The notes: generated from the sequence alone by a model not told the origin. 59,569 bases of DNA from Conidiobolus incongruus B7586 (GCA_000697335.1 JNEM01010760.1:1-59569); one strand, 5' to 3'. Positions 1 through 12,479 are shown, counted from the stretch's first letter. Made by a program: numbers and translations.

Positions 1-1191
1 ATATAAATTTAAAAATATAAATAATTCTATTAATATCTTGATTCATTCTAAGTTAAATAATATTATATTAAGCTTTGTAATTAATATATATTTTTTATTT
101 ATAATATAATATATAGAGTTAAATTTAATTAATTATTAATTGATATATCAAAATTGAAAATATATCTAAAATAAGCTATAAATTTGTTGGTTTTAATATT
201 GATAGAAAAATTAATATCTAATATATCATCTTTTTATTTTTTAACCTATTTAAGTTTATAAGGTAAAAAATTAATTAGCTTCTTATATTAAATAAAACTA
301 ATATTATTCTAAGCTTCTTAAATATATTTTTAAAGTTAATTTAAATTTTTTATTAGGGGGAAAGCTTTAATTAATTATTTTAATTAATCTTAAATATATT
401 TAATTAAATTAAAATTAAAAAATTAAAGAGATTATTTTATTATAATTATTTTGTTATTTTTAAGCTATTTAATAATAAAATTTAAAATATAATAAAAGAT
501 ATTATCTTATTAAAAAATAATATTTAATTTATTTAACTTATATTATTCAATAGTTTTTTTCCATTTATTATTTAAATAATATTAATATATCTTAAAATTA
601 ATTCTTTTATCAACCTTATAAAAATACTTTATATTTAAAGATAATATATATCCCTAAATTATAATTAACTTATTATAATATTTTTAGGTTTTAAAAATAT
701 AATAATTACAAAATAATTTTTTATCTTTTTTAAAATATTTAACTTTTTTATTAAATTTATTAAAATATATTTTTTCTTATTAAATTAAAAAACTTTATAT
801 TAATTAATTTTAATTTAACTTTAATGATGATATTTAAACTTTTATTTTACTTTATAATTGGATTTTTTTAATTAAAGGTATTTTTTCTTAAAATGTAAAT
901 AATATTTATTTTAATATAAAATATATATAATAGTAATAATACTAACTAATATTCTTATATAATCTTATAATTCTTGTTATACTTTTATAATAATATTATA
1001 TTTACCTATATTATTTAATCTATAATTATATTTTTAATTATATTTATCTATAATTTTAATATATTTAAGTTTTAATTAAAGTGTTGTTTAATTTTGCTTT
1101 TAATAACTTTAGTTATAATAGATTAACTAATATTAATAGTTTTAATAGTCTTATAAATTGATTTATTTTTATTATGAAGTTAATTAATATA

Positions 1192-1587
1192 CACTGACCC
1201 ACAAAAGTGAGTCATAAAATCAAAAACACCTATATTTTTACTAATAACTTGATTAATATTTAATAAAATAAACCAAAATTAAATAATTAAAATCTATTAT
1301 ATTTATTAGTTATATATATCATTAAATGAGGATATTTAGCTATTAATTGGCTAAAATATACCCTTATCTCAAAAACCCACAAATTTATGACTCACCTTGG
1401 TTAAATATTAAGGGTTAATATTTTTGCTAATAGTTTACTAAATATATCTAAATATATTTATTTATTATTAAATAATATACCTTAATTATATATTATAGTT
1501 TCAAGTAATCTAATATATACAATTGTTTTAGTTATTAATTAAAATATATATATTTTTGATTTTATGACTCACTTTTGTGGGTTAGTG
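1192..1587. mobile_element. Non-autonomous Tc1-like derivative (MITE-like, 396 bp)
   Basis: Both ends match the termini of the full-length Tc1-like copies, starting CACTGACCCACAAAAGTGAG and finishing with the inverted counterpart, and TA flanks each side. The left-end block (to about 1359) joins directly to the right-end block with no transposase between them, so it is an internal-deletion derivative. It is inserted at a TA inside the transposase region of copy A. Its ends keep more C and G than any other copy here, which suggests it is the youngest insertion in the nest. Confidence 0.75.
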
Positions 1588-1671
1588 TATAAGTAAATTT
1601 TCTAAAAGAGAGATTTAAATATTATAATATTAATTTTAAAATTATCACTTAATAATTTTATATTATATATA

Positions 1672-3243
1672 CACTAACCTGCAAAAATAAGTTATAAAAT
1701 CAAAAATATATATATTTTAATTAATAACTAAAACAATTGTATATTTAGATTACTTAAAACTATAATATATAATTAAGATATATTATTTAATAATAAATAA
1801 ATATATTTAGATATATTTAGTAAACTATTAGCAAAAATATTAACCTTTAATATTTAACTAAGGTGAGTTATAAATTTGTGGGTTTTTGAGATAAAAGGAT
1901 ATATTTAACAATATATAACTATATCTTTTTTCTCTTTTTGCTATTATTTTATATAATATTTTACAGTTATACTTAATTTTTTTTATTAGTATTATTATAT
2001 TTAAATCCCTCTCTAAAAAAATCTACTTGTATATTAATCAACTTTATAAAAAAAATAAATTAACTTATGATATTGCTAGAATTACTAGTGTTAGCTAGTT
2101 TATTATAGCTAAAGTTGTTAAGAATAATAATAAAGAAACATTAAAACTTAAACTTAAGTATATTAAAATTATAGATAAAGATAATAAGAAGTGTATTTAT
2201 AGGTTAATTAATATAGGTAAGTGTGGTACTTTTGTAGAAATATAGCAAGAATTATAAAACTATATAAGAATATTAGTTAACACTAATACTATTATATATA
2301 CTTTATATTAGTATAGATATTGCTTACAATTTAAGAAAAAACACCCCCAACTAAAAAAATCCTATTACAAAACTAGGTAGGAGTTTAAATATCACTACTA
2401 ATGTTGAATTAAAACTAATTAGAGTAAGGTTATTTAGTTTAATAAAACAAAAATATATTTTAGTAGATTTGATAGAAAAGCTAGATACTTCAAAAAAAAT
2501 ACAAAACTACTTTATAACCATCATGTTAATTTTACCTAAAAGTATAATAGTAGGTTAATTATTGTTTAGGGATATATATTGTTTTTAAGTATAAAGTATC
2601 TTTATAAAGTTAATAAGGGAATTAATGTTAAAATATACTAAAGTATTCTAAACAATGAATTGAAAAAAACTATTGAATAATATAGGTTAAACAAATCTAA
2701 TGTTATTTTCTAGTGAGATAATGCTTTTTGTTATATTATAGCTTTTACTACTAAATAGCTTAAAAATAATAAGATAATAGTTATAAAATAGCTTCTTTAA
2801 TCTTTTAATTTTAATCTAATTAAATACCTTTGGGATTAGTTAAAAAAAGTTATTAAAGTTTTCCCCCCAATAAAAAATTTAAATCAACTTTAAAAATATA
2901 TTTAAGAAGTATAAAATAAAATTAACCTTTCTTAATATAAGAAGTTAGTTGATTTTATACCACACATACTTAAAAAAGTTAGAAAAGTTAAAAGTAAATA
3001 CACTAGGTTTTAATTTTTTTTTATCACCAAAAACCTACAAATTTATAACTCACCTTAGGTAAAATTTAAGGATTTATATTTTAGCTAATTAATAACTAAA
3101 TATCATTATTTAATGATATATATAACTAATAAATATAATAGATTTTAATTATTTAATTTTGGTTTATTTTATTAAATATTAATCAAGTTATTAGTAAAAA
3201 TATAAGTGTTTTTGATTTTATGACTTATTTTTATAGGTTAGTG
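1672..3243 (+). mobile_element. Tc1-like transposon, copy B (full length, decayed)
   Basis: A 1,572-bp element flanked by TA (1670-1671 and 3244-3245) with inverted ends. Each end carries an outer repeat and an inner related repeat about 200 bp further in, an arrangement known from some Tc1-family elements. The plus-strand interior (about 1990-3010) reads as a hypermutated DDE transposase. Around 2718 the catalytic block reads DNAFCY where the family has DNAPCH, and near 2830 YLWDW stands where HLWDE is usual. Many Gln and Trp codons have become stops and many Pro codons have become Leu, Ser or Phe, all by C-to-T or G-to-A. It cannot encode transposase. Confidence 0.75.
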
Positions 3244-3518
3244 TAATATAACAAAAGAAAAAAAAGATATATTTAAATCTTATTATTTATATTTTTTTAA
3301 CTTATAAACCTATAAATTTATAACTTATTTTAGTTAAATTTTCAGTTTTAATGTATTAACCAATAATTAATAAAATATAATCAAATATAGCTCATTATAA
3401 CTAATTATAATAGATAAATTATATATTTTAATTTAAATTTATTTAATTAAGAATTATTTAAGATATATGTAAATATATAAGTAATTTTAATTTTATAACT
3501 TATTTTTGTAGGTTAGTA

Positions 3519-3780
3519 TATATATATTTAATTTAATAAAAAAATTTAAGTAATTTTTGTTTTATATATTTTTTTAATTTATAAACCAATAAATTTATAA
3601 CTTATCTTATTTTAAATTGAAGATTTAATATATTAAATAATAATATATTAAATATAATTAAATATAACCTATTATAATCAAGTAATATATTTTAATTTAA
3701 ATTAATTTAGTTAAGAATTATTTAAATTTTAGGTATATATATAAGTCATTTTTATTTTATAACTTATTTTCACAAGTTAA
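3519..3780. repeat. Tandem copy of a Tc1-like terminal block
   Basis: About 260 bp that resembles the right-hand terminal block of copy A just before it (about 3290-3518). It shows the same order of inner repeat, AT-rich spacer and outer repeat ending in a degraded GTTA-TA boundary. It is probably the end of another element of the same family that A was inserted into, or a terminal duplication. There is no coding sequence. Confidence 0.45.
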
Positions 3781-4583
3781 TATATAATATATGATATTAA
3801 ATAAAAAGAAATTCAATTAAAGGAAAACCCATTAGAATATTATTTCATCATATAGATAATTTACTCAATTCTATATTATTTAATCATTTTAAGTAAATAA
3901 TTGATTTATATTATAGTTTTAGAGATATTAAATTAAATTTGACTTGGTTTTATTTAAAACACTTATCCATAAAATATTGAGCTTATTATATAAACTATTG
4001 TACATTTCATTTAGATACTATATACAAATTTATTTATTATTTAGATGTTTGATAATTATATAGATGAGCTTTGAAGTTATTTGATTTGGTACAAACTCAA
4101 AATATGGATAGATATAAGATAAAAAAACTTATTTATTTAATTTTTTTATAAATTTTTATATTGAAATAAACAAAAATGTAAATTCTTTTACCATATCAAA
4201 CTTATTTTTTAGTAAAAATTTATGGAATAAATGAAGTACAAGAAAATAAGAAAATAAATTTGATTATGGTATATAATCAAATTCTGAAAGACAAATCATT
4301 ATATAAAAACTTGAATAAGATTTTTAATATATAAATTGATACAGATAGAGTGCCATTTAAGACCAAATGATTTATGTATTTTGCATTTAATATTTTTATA
4401 ATAAGAAACAGGCAATAAAATTGATTTTTAATCAAATCACATTTATAGATGGTATTATGATTTACCATTATTTTCATACGTTATAAAAAGATATGCTGTA
4501 GAAATAATATCATATTCAAGTTTCATTATTATCATTTTAATTATACACCTAAGCAAAGCAGTTTAAATACAAGATAAACAAAT
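3781..4583. other. AT-rich intergenic DNA
   Basis: I see nothing supported here. A 66-codon minus-strand frame (4277-4477) has AT-driven composition and no recognisable features. Confidence 0.6.
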
Positions 4584-4655
4584 AATTCTTCCTGAGAATC
4601 AAGCTGAGTTTACAGGATTCAAAGTCCTGAGCACTAACTATTACACCAGCGGAGA
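4584..4655 (-). pseudogene. Degenerate tRNA-Gln (UUG)
   Basis: On the minus strand the A box is good (TGGTGTAATAG), and the anticodon arm is perfect with a CAGGA/TCCTG stem and loop CTTTGAA, giving anticodon TTG at 4620-4622. It strongly resembles fungal tRNA-Gln. The TpsiC arm has a C-C mismatch and a loop reading CTTGATT rather than TTCGAAT, so the B box is poor. The acceptor arms (TCTCCGC and GAAGAAT) do not pair. It is most likely a tRNA pseudogene; a functional but unusual tRNA is less likely. Confidence 0.6.
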
Positions 4656-6039
4656 TAATTGAAAATTTGATAAATCAAATATTGAATATACAATCAACCT
4701 AATACATTTGTCTATTTTTTCTAAGTTAATAAATTGTCATATTGAATTTATTTTCTATCATTTCATTTTTCCCCATTATTTCTTTAAAGTTAATATTCTA
4801 TGATAAATTTTCAAAAGAATATCCCTTTTTGTTAAATAATTATCTGTATTAAAATTTTAATAAAAAATGTATCATATATATAATAAAAATATAATTAAAA
4901 TATTTATAAAAATTTTAGTCCTATCTTTCACTATATTAAAAATATAAAAATATTTTATGAAAATAACAAATAATTATAAAATTGGTGAATTCGATATAAG
5001 ATTTGAGATTGATTGATATCGTACTATTGATGCATATCGGATTAAATTATAATTGATTACATATAAACATGAATATATATATATATATATAATATGGAAA
5101 ATATTAAATTAAATTTTAATGAATTACTTAAATATTTCATGACATATTTTAATTAAATATATATAATCATCAATTATCAAATTATCATAAACTTATGATT
5201 ATAATAATTCATTGATCACCGAAATTAATTCAAATTTATGTTAGAAAAATTGAAAATTGTAAAATATGTTTTGTTTTATTATTAAAGAATATGTAATAAA
5301 TATATATTATTATTAAATAATGGATTAGGTATTCCATGTATTTAAATATGTGAAATTCAAATTTTTTTTGTTCACGAAAGAAGTATAATAATTTGAATAA
5401 TTTCAAATTAAATTCATAAAATAATATATTACATAATTACAGGTATATTATTAATTGATCATTATCCAAATAAATACTAATTTTAGAGTATTATTTAGGT
5501 ATTCGTCCATTAATTATGCGCTAAATATAAGAATAAATAAGTATAGTATATTATAATAGTTAATAGATTAGATAAAATAGTTCAATTTTAAAACTACATA
5601 TTGATAATATTAACTTTAAAATTAGGTACACAAATATAATCGTGCCTCGAAATTCAAATAAGTAAAATCTGAAAATGGTTGATATCTTGATACATAATTG
5701 AAATAAAAATTTTCATTTGAATTTTTTAGTGTAAATAGTTTGTGTTTAATTAATATTTTATTAGTCATGATATTTCAACACCAAATATAAGATCTAATAA
5801 CTTTTATTTTAAATTTTTGATAATTACTATAATGTAAAAAGGAAAAATATTTCATTTGTTTAGTTAGAACTCCAAGGTTTTTTGATTTTGTTGATTATAA
5901 TCTACCTAGATTCTTTATAGAAAAATATACCAGCAAGTATATTTTACCTTAATATATAATTTGTTTTTAATACTACTTTTAATTAATATAATATAACATA
6001 ATAATCAAAATCCATGCTATGTTTCAAGAATATTGTATT
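4656..6039. other. AT-rich intergenic DNA
   Basis: No gene is supported. There is an (AT)n run near 5072-5090. Confidence 0.6.
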
Positions 6040-6440
6040 AAAGCATTAATATAGTATCATGATAAATGCTTAATTTGGTAGCTGTTGTGTTTTATGATAT
6101 GCTTTGTAAATAAAGATTATTGTAGGAATAGTACTTGTAATACCATTTAGTAAATTATTTATTAATCATGCTCTTTAATATATTAGGGCTAAATGTCTTA
6201 AAGCTAGCTTACTGTTGAGATATTGTAGCAGAATATTCAGAAAAAACCTCCTCTTTTTTCTTTACTATATCTAGGTTTAAATGGTTAATTCAGTGGATGA
6301 CATAGATTTGGTTAAAATCTAACAGAGAGAATAAATAGAACAAAGAATATCCTTTAATTATAGACTAACAAATCCACTATAAATGAGGGGTAATATAAAC
6401 TTAACTATTGAATTGAGACAGGCAGGTATTTTTAAAATAC
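6040..6440 (+). repeat. Dispersed repeat R1 (long copy)
   Basis: This segment shares several blocks with 55160-55400 in the same order: an AATAAAGAT block, a GTACTTGTAATACC-like block near 6130, a TATCCTTTAATT block near 6347, then CCACTATAAATGAG at 6374 and AACTATTGAATTGAGA at 6401. The later copy lacks about 150 bp of the middle. A TATAAAT box inside and TG..CA-like limits (6121-6424) would fit a solo LTR of a small retroelement, but no flanking duplication is clear and the similarity runs slightly past those limits. The family is not identified. Confidence 0.55.
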
Positions 6441-7730
6441 AATAATAGGTATAAATATTATCAAAATTTACTATTTCATCTATTAAACTAATTTATCAGT
6501 AATCAATAAACAATTTATATAATATAATTGATAAAAACTTTATAATTCTCAATATTAGTATATTTAAGATTATATAGCTATTATATTCAACAATTTTCCA
6601 ATCAACAAATTGAAAATTCAAAAATTTCCATTAGTATAATGGAATTATTACTGCCAAAAATAATTTATGGCAATTAACTTGTATTATAGGAATGCGAAAC
6701 TTAAAACTGCAAAATGCAGCCATTACAATTTTCATTCAAAATATGTAACAAATAAAAAATTTTAATATCCTAATCTTCAAAAATGATACCAGTTTATGAG
6801 GAATATATATTACTACATATGACTTGAGATCACAACAATTTTATTAATTTATAAACCCTGAGAATAACTTTTGAAGTGTAAATTGATAAGGATTACTAAA
6901 TTGGGTAATTATTAATAACCTCAATTTTTATATTATTTTCTTTTATCAGAAAAAATTATTGTTATTATTTTTAATTGATAATGGCATTAAATAATTTAAC
7001 TTTTATTATAGATTATTATCAAAAAAATTATTTTATTTAATATATTAATTTAATTAATTATAATATAGTAAATTATTATAAATGTTAAATAATTATGATA
7101 CAAAGAAAATCGTTTCATATTATTCAAAATTAAAAGAAAATTATCTGATCATTGAAGGAATTTAAACTGTGAATATTTTGAAAAAATGTAAGGTGACAGT
7201 CATGGACAAATTTAAATTTGGAGACTGCGCCCCTTTGTAGGTGATAAAATTTAGTTGAATTGTAACATCTGCTTGTTAGAATTGATGTTTTTCATTATAT
7301 TAATTAAGATTATATATTAAGCATGGTTTTGAAAATATATTGGTATTAATATGTATAACTCAATAATACCAATATAAATTCACTGTATTAGCGGAGTATT
7401 TCTAAATTATCTGAATGGTAGGTATCAGAAAATGTTAAATATCAAGATTAGCAGATTTAGGAAAAATTAGATAAGGCATATTTAACAATGATTGGTTAAA
7501 TCTTTAGTCCCTTATAATTCTCTTAATCAAATTTAAAATTACCTATAAAAACCCTTTTCATTTAGTATTTTGCTACAAATCTTTAATCTTTTGTACTTTA
7601 TTAACCTTTTTATATAAATAATATATACAAACAAAAAAACTAATATTTACCTCCGTTAAAAAATTTAAATATATATATATATATAATTTATCGTCTATAA
7701 TAATTTTGTATTGATAGTAAGTAAATAACC
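6441..7730. other. Intergenic DNA upstream of the transporter gene
   Basis: No gene is supported. A slightly GC-richer spot at 7190-7240 gives only a 12-codon frame. A 34-codon minus-strand frame near 6640-6745 starts with ATG but has no recognisable features. An (AT)n tract at 7669-7685 lies about 45 bp before the ATG of the next gene. Confidence 0.5.
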
Positions 7731-8927
7731 ATGACTAATAGTTTTTCCAAATATACGCTTTTCCTCATAGCAGGGATGTTGATAACGGGTACCGCTAATA
7801 CCTTGTTGAACAAATTGCAAGATAGACAGTGTGTTGGCGATTGTGATACCCCTCAGCCCAAGTTGTTTGAACAACCTGTATGGCAAACCCTTATTATGTT
7901 CTTTGGTGAATTTGGGTGTATTTTAGGTCCTATTGTCGCACATCTCCAAACTAAAGTCAACAAGTACACTTCTGTCGGCACAGACAGTAGTGAGCTTGTC
8001 TTTGAGCCTACACATGAGAACCCCCACGTTAAGCCTATGACAGGTAAAAGAAAGCTGCTAATGTGGCTCCCCACCCTCTGCGATATTTGTGGTACCACAT
8101 TGATGAATGTGGGTTTGATTTATACTTCGGCATCCATTTACCAAATGCTTAGAGGTGCTATTGTTTTGTTTGTCGCCATCTTTTCCGTCATCTTTTTGAA
8201 TAGGAGACTTCAACTCTATCAGTGGGGAAGTTTGGTTAGCATTGTGTTGGGTGTAAGTTTGGTTGGTTTGAGTAGTATCTTTAAGACTAGCCCTCCTAGC
8301 CCCAAAGATTTGACTAACACTGCCAATGAAGGCATGGCTGCGCTTGGTGTTTTCATGGTCTTATTTGCCCAAATGTTTACTGCTACTCAATTCGTTGTCG
8401 AAGAAAAAATTCTTTCACGCTACACTATTGGTCCTATTGAAGCTGTATATTTGGAAGGCTTCTTTGGAATTATTACCGTATCCTTCGCCATTTTGGTCGG
8501 TCACTACCAATATGGTCAATACCACCCTGGCTCCTACTTCGATGCCGTTACTGCCTATCACCAAATCTTTGACAACTTTGGTGTTTGGTCGACTGGAGTA
8601 GCCATCGCCATCTCAATTGGTTTCTTCAACTTCTTCGGCTTGTCCGTCACCAGAACCGTCTCTGCCACCTCAAGAAGTACCATTGATACCAGTAGAACTC
8701 TCTTCATTTGGATGTTCAGTTTGTTGTTGGGCTGGGAAACCTTTTCCTTCTTGCAAGTTATCGGTTTCATGCTCTTGGTGTATGGAACCTTCTTGTTCAA
8801 CGGTGTTATCGACCCTCCTGCCTGCCTCGTCACTCCTACTCAGCCTGTGATCAGCGTGCAGTCAAGTGCTGGTGGTTCTCAGCCAGCTGCCGCTGCAGTT
8901 GACGAAACCAGTCCCTTGATTGGCTAA
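7731..8927 (+). CDS. SLC35F6-like drug/metabolite transporter superfamily protein A
   Basis: A 398-residue multi-pass membrane protein without introns. It matches the SLC35F6 family along its length. It begins KYTLFLIAGMLITGTANTL, and has a Cys pair in QCVGDC (about 34-38), the QMLRG motif (138-142), VEEK (223-226), SATSRSTID (311-319) and GWETF (334-338). SLC35F6 in animals is a lysosomal or mitochondrial-associated protein; the substrate is not settled, so none is assigned here. The start is the first ATG and matches the family N-terminus. The C-terminal tail (about 366-398) is hydrophilic and ends ETSPLIG, which resembles an acidic-dileucine-type endosomal/vacuolar sorting signal (inference). 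An AATAAA follows at 8943-8948. A paralogue lies at 22292-23419 on the other strand. Confidence 0.9.
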   Translation: MTNSFSKYTLFLIAGMLITGTANTLLNKLQDRQCVGDCDTPQPKLFEQPVWQTLIMFFGEFGCILGPIVAHLQTKVNKYTSVGTDSSELVFEPTHENPHVKPMTGKRKLLMWLPTLCDICGTTLMNVGLIYTSASIYQMLRGAIVLFVAIFSVIFLNRRLQLYQWGSLVSIVLGVSLVGLSSIFKTSPPSPKDLTNTANEGMAALGVFMVLFAQMFTATQFVVEEKILSRYTIGPIEAVYLEGFFGIITVSFAILVGHYQYGQYHPGSYFDAVTAYHQIFDNFGVWSTGVAIAISIGFFNFFGLSVTRTVSATSRSTIDTSRTLFIWMFSLLLGWETFSFLQVIGFMLLVYGTFLFNGVIDPPACLVTPTQPVISVQSSAGGSQPAAAAVDETSPLIG

Positions 8928-9764
8928 TTCTTTTGATGTGAGAATAAATCACTGGTAATTTTGTAATATTATTCATCAAATTTTATCATAATTACAAATT
9001 ATATATCATCTTGTTATTTTATTCACAAATTAGGAATAATTTTGTTTAATTTGCAATATTAAAATTATTACAGGTTTAATGAGATATTTGTAAGTGATAT
9101 TATTCTTGGTTAATCATATAAAGTTCTTATTAAGTAGTATTAATTGTGTAATCTCATTGTAATTTTTTTTCAAGCTTTTTGTTGTAATTAAGAAACTGAA
9201 AAATGCAAAAATTTTAATTTATGACAGAATATTTAGAATATAATTAATTAAAGGTTACTGATATTTTTAAGTGATATAATTATATTCAACATTACTGTTA
9301 ATTCAATATGATAAATATCAATTAATTTTGATAAAATTATATATTTTGTTAATTATTGAAAAATGGTCAATTTGATGAAATATTATTGTTTTTATATTCA
9401 ATGATCTTGAATAAAATAGTTTAATTCAATAATAATTTATATTTTATATTTTATAGATTATAAAAAAATGAAAATTGATATTTATTATAGAATTATTGAT
9501 AATAATGAAAATTAGAGTAATAAAATTGATATTAATTAATATATTTGTCCATTAAATATTATTAAAAATGCTTTTCCAATGAGTCAATTAGAAATAATTT
9601 GAATAAATTAGCTTAGTTAATCAGTATTTTAAAAAAGAGAGGATAAAATTATATATTTAAAATTAATTCTTGTGTTGAAACTATATAAATATTGAATTAA
9701 GGAACTTGTAAGTTTGAAATTGATATAGAAATATAATGATTTAAAAATATAATTAAATTAAACC
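8928..9764. other. AT-rich intergenic DNA
   Basis: Holds the transporter 3' flank with a candidate poly(A) signal at 8943-8948. Nothing else is supported. Confidence 0.6.
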
Positions 9765-9837
9765 CACCCCTACTGGGGATCGAACCCAGAATCCCCGGAT
9801 TAGAAGTCCGATGCCTTATCCATTGGGCCATAGGGGC
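9765..9837 (-). tRNA. tRNA-Arg (UCU), intronless
   Basis: A complete cloverleaf reads on the minus strand. The acceptor stem is GCCCCTA/TAGGGGT with one G-U pair, the D arm lies in TGGCCCAATGGATAAGGC, the anticodon stem is CGGA/TCCG-type with loop CTTCTAA, and the TpsiC arm CTGGG-TTCGATC-CCCAG carries a perfect B box. The anticodon TCT is at 9802-9804 and decodes AGA. T-rich sequence follows on the minus strand as a Pol III stop. No intron is present. Confidence 0.97.
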
Positions 9838-10499
9838 TTGTTCTCAATGAAATGAGTAAATAATTAATTGGTTTAATTAATTGATAGGTAAGTTGATTGT
9901 ATTTAATATTTTCATTTTTTATTTTCCATTTTTTAATTAATACTCTTATATATATAATCTATTAAACTTTTATTTATCTTGCCATATTATTCAGACTGTT
10001 TATTTTTCAAAAATCACACTCCATTTTTAATACATCGTTTAATATTTTCAATACTTTTCCATTTTATTATTGTATATATGTATTTCATTAAATTAATCTC
10101 GAATATTAGTTAATAATCAGCTTTAATATTCAATTTAACTAATAGAATAAATATATTTATTTTAGAATCTAAATTTCTTTGATTATTTTATAGTTTTTAA
10201 TGGAATATAGTATAATACAATTTAATTTTTATAAATTGTGTATTTTTACATTTTAGAAAATATTGTTAAGGTTTTAATTATCAGTACTATATGGTATTTT
10301 ATTGTAAAATATAATCATTCATTGCTCTGATACTAGACCATGTCCAATTTGCTATTACTCATTAATTGTCTATGTTTATTATTTTACAAGAATAAATAAA
10401 TTCAAATTATTGTTCTTGGTAATTGAGTTTTGGTGGATAATTCTTTAAAGGTTCTCTAAAACAAAATTAATATATAATTAAATACTAAATAAATCACTA
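9838..10499. other. AT-rich intergenic DNA
   Basis: Nothing supported between the tRNA and the end of the DUF3128 gene. Confidence 0.6.
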
Positions 10500-10911
10500 T
10501 TACTTTCTCAATTCCCAAACATCTAAACTAGAACGGTCAGAATCTCTCTTTTGAACTCGACTCTTTTCAAAATTCAAAATAGCGTCCTATAAAGTAAATG
10601 ATTAATAATTTTATATAATAATAAAAATTTATTACAATTTTTTCTTGTTCGTTTTTAACTGATAAACTTAAAGTGAATTTAAATTTATCCCACTGCCAAC
10701 TGCAATCTTTTCTCTCACCGTATCGATAGTAATGCAGAGCCATATGGCCTAAAGCTACAACAAACAGATTTAATTATTATTTTTCTATATTCTATTGTGT
10801 ATTACTATAACATCTAAATAAATCGTCAAAACTTCTATTAACACTGTAAGGTAGTAATATCGTTTCATTTGATAAGCCGTTAGTTTGATTTGATTTAAAT
10901 TTGTTGTCCAT
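10500..10911 (-). CDS. DUF3128 family small protein (three exons)
   Basis: Exons are 10806-10911, 10636-10754 and 10500-10586, with introns of 51 and 49 nt that begin GTAATA and end TAG. Splicing gives 103 residues. The core reads FDDLFRCYTLGHMALHYYRY, then GERKDCSWQWDKFKF, with a C-terminal DVWELR. This is the DUF3128 signature (a CYxxxHQxxxYYRYG..DC..KW..FKFC-like block). The family includes yeast Emi1, a small protein linked to early meiotic induction and mitochondrial function; its biochemical role is unclear. The Cys usually seen after FKF is Thr here, while the two Cys of the core are kept. The ATG at 10911 precedes a Ser/Asn-rich leader of about 20 residues. No single long open frame exists because each exon is short, so a simple ORF scan misses this gene. 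Confidence 0.88.
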
Positions 10912-12479
10912 TTTGAATTGATATATCTATAATAGATATTATAGATTTTAATATAACAATATATTGAATAACTGACTGAATGAATGAATTAACGTTTTTA
11001 TATTAACTTTAAAACTTTTATGGGATATTAAATTGAATTTAGTAATTTTGATCCAAAAAAGGTAAAGTTTAGAATTTGAAACTTATGAGAGTGAAAGAAA
11101 GTTTTGTTATTCAAATTATCATTATAATATTATATAATAATTACTTAAGTTTAATAGATTATCTATATAATTGATAATATTAATCCAAAACATTGAAAGA
11201 ATAAAAATGAATATTAATATTATTTTAATTTGAGAAAAGGTTTAAAATTTATTTAAAAAAATAACCAAATGTGATAATATTAATTGAACTGAGAATGAGT
11301 AAATTATAATATTCAAAATCATTCAATATTATTAATGAAAACTATTATTAATATCTTCAAGTTTGGATTTATTATTGAAATAATTATTAATGTTTTAAAA
11401 GATGAGTTTAAAAATAATCATTAATATGTGAGTAATTCTAAGATATTCCAGTTAATAAATTTTTGAATTCCAATTAATGAAATAACATATAAGTCATTAT
11501 AAATAAAGGAATCAAGATTTTAATAATTATATATATATATATCATGGATAGACAAATCACATAATATAGTTTATCGGTACTATAAAAATACCATACTCGA
11601 ATGGAAATTTGAAATAAAGCTTTATCTCACTATTTCATTCAGTTTAAAAATTGGAAATACCTATATAAAATCACTCTTATTTTGAAAATTATTTTTATAT
11701 GTTTTTATAATTAGTGTTAATAACTATATATATTATTTTTAATAAAAAAAATGAATAAGATTATATCTTTATATATGTATCCTGAATAGATACCAATATC
11801 AATATATTTTTAGGACAATTAATATTGAATAATAATATATTTCAATATATAGCTATCAAAAAAATAGTATTTTTGTTTTAACATAAAGACTGTATTTTTT
11901 TGGGGTAAATATTAGAAGAATTTTGTAGTATTCATAATATAAAATGTCTTATAACACTATAATTAGTTTTAAGTATATATTTACTAACTCCATTCATTAA
12001 AGATTACTTTTAATAAACATGAATACATTATGTGTTTGAAAAATTGAGTTTAATATAATATAATCTTATTGCTAATATATTTTTAATCATTATACTGGAA
12101 TATATAGATTTCAATATCAAAGTAATAATCTCAGATATGGATTACTATTCAATATCATCGACATGCTATGATGAACTATATTAGAACTTTATGTATTATT
12201 AATCATTATGATGATTATGATTAAAATTTTAATATAGCTATTCCATAGGGATTTTTGTCATTTCAATGAGTATAATATAGACATATTAAATCTATTTTAT
12301 TATTATTATAACCAAATTGGATTTTTATACCATAGCATTCTATAAAATGACAGAGAATAAGTAAATAAATATATAGTTAATATTTTCTTTAAAATTTAAT
12401 TTTAGAGTTGGAAATTAAATAATAGTATTTTTTTAAATTAAATTTAAATATAATTTTTAATATAAAATATAATAAAATA
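10912..12479. other. AT-rich intergenic DNA
   Basis: The first part is the DUF3128 promoter side. Nothing else is supported. Confidence 0.6.

Larger units (their letters stand above)
1..3518 (-). mobile_element. Tc1-like transposon, outer copy A (interrupted)
   Basis: This is the remains of a Tc1/mariner-superfamily element whose transposase region reads on the minus strand, roughly 230-1190 and 1590-1670. It lines up base by base with the minus-strand transposase regions of the copies at 12761-14334 and 31191-32760. Two younger elements sit inside it at 1192-1587 and 1672-3243. Removing them and their TA duplications leaves about 1,546 bp, close to the 1,570-1,574 bp of the other copies, so the left terminus probably lies just before the window. 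The right end (to about 3518) has the same terminal layout but a diverged sequence, so A may belong to a sister subfamily. No open transposase frame survives. Confidence 0.6.
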
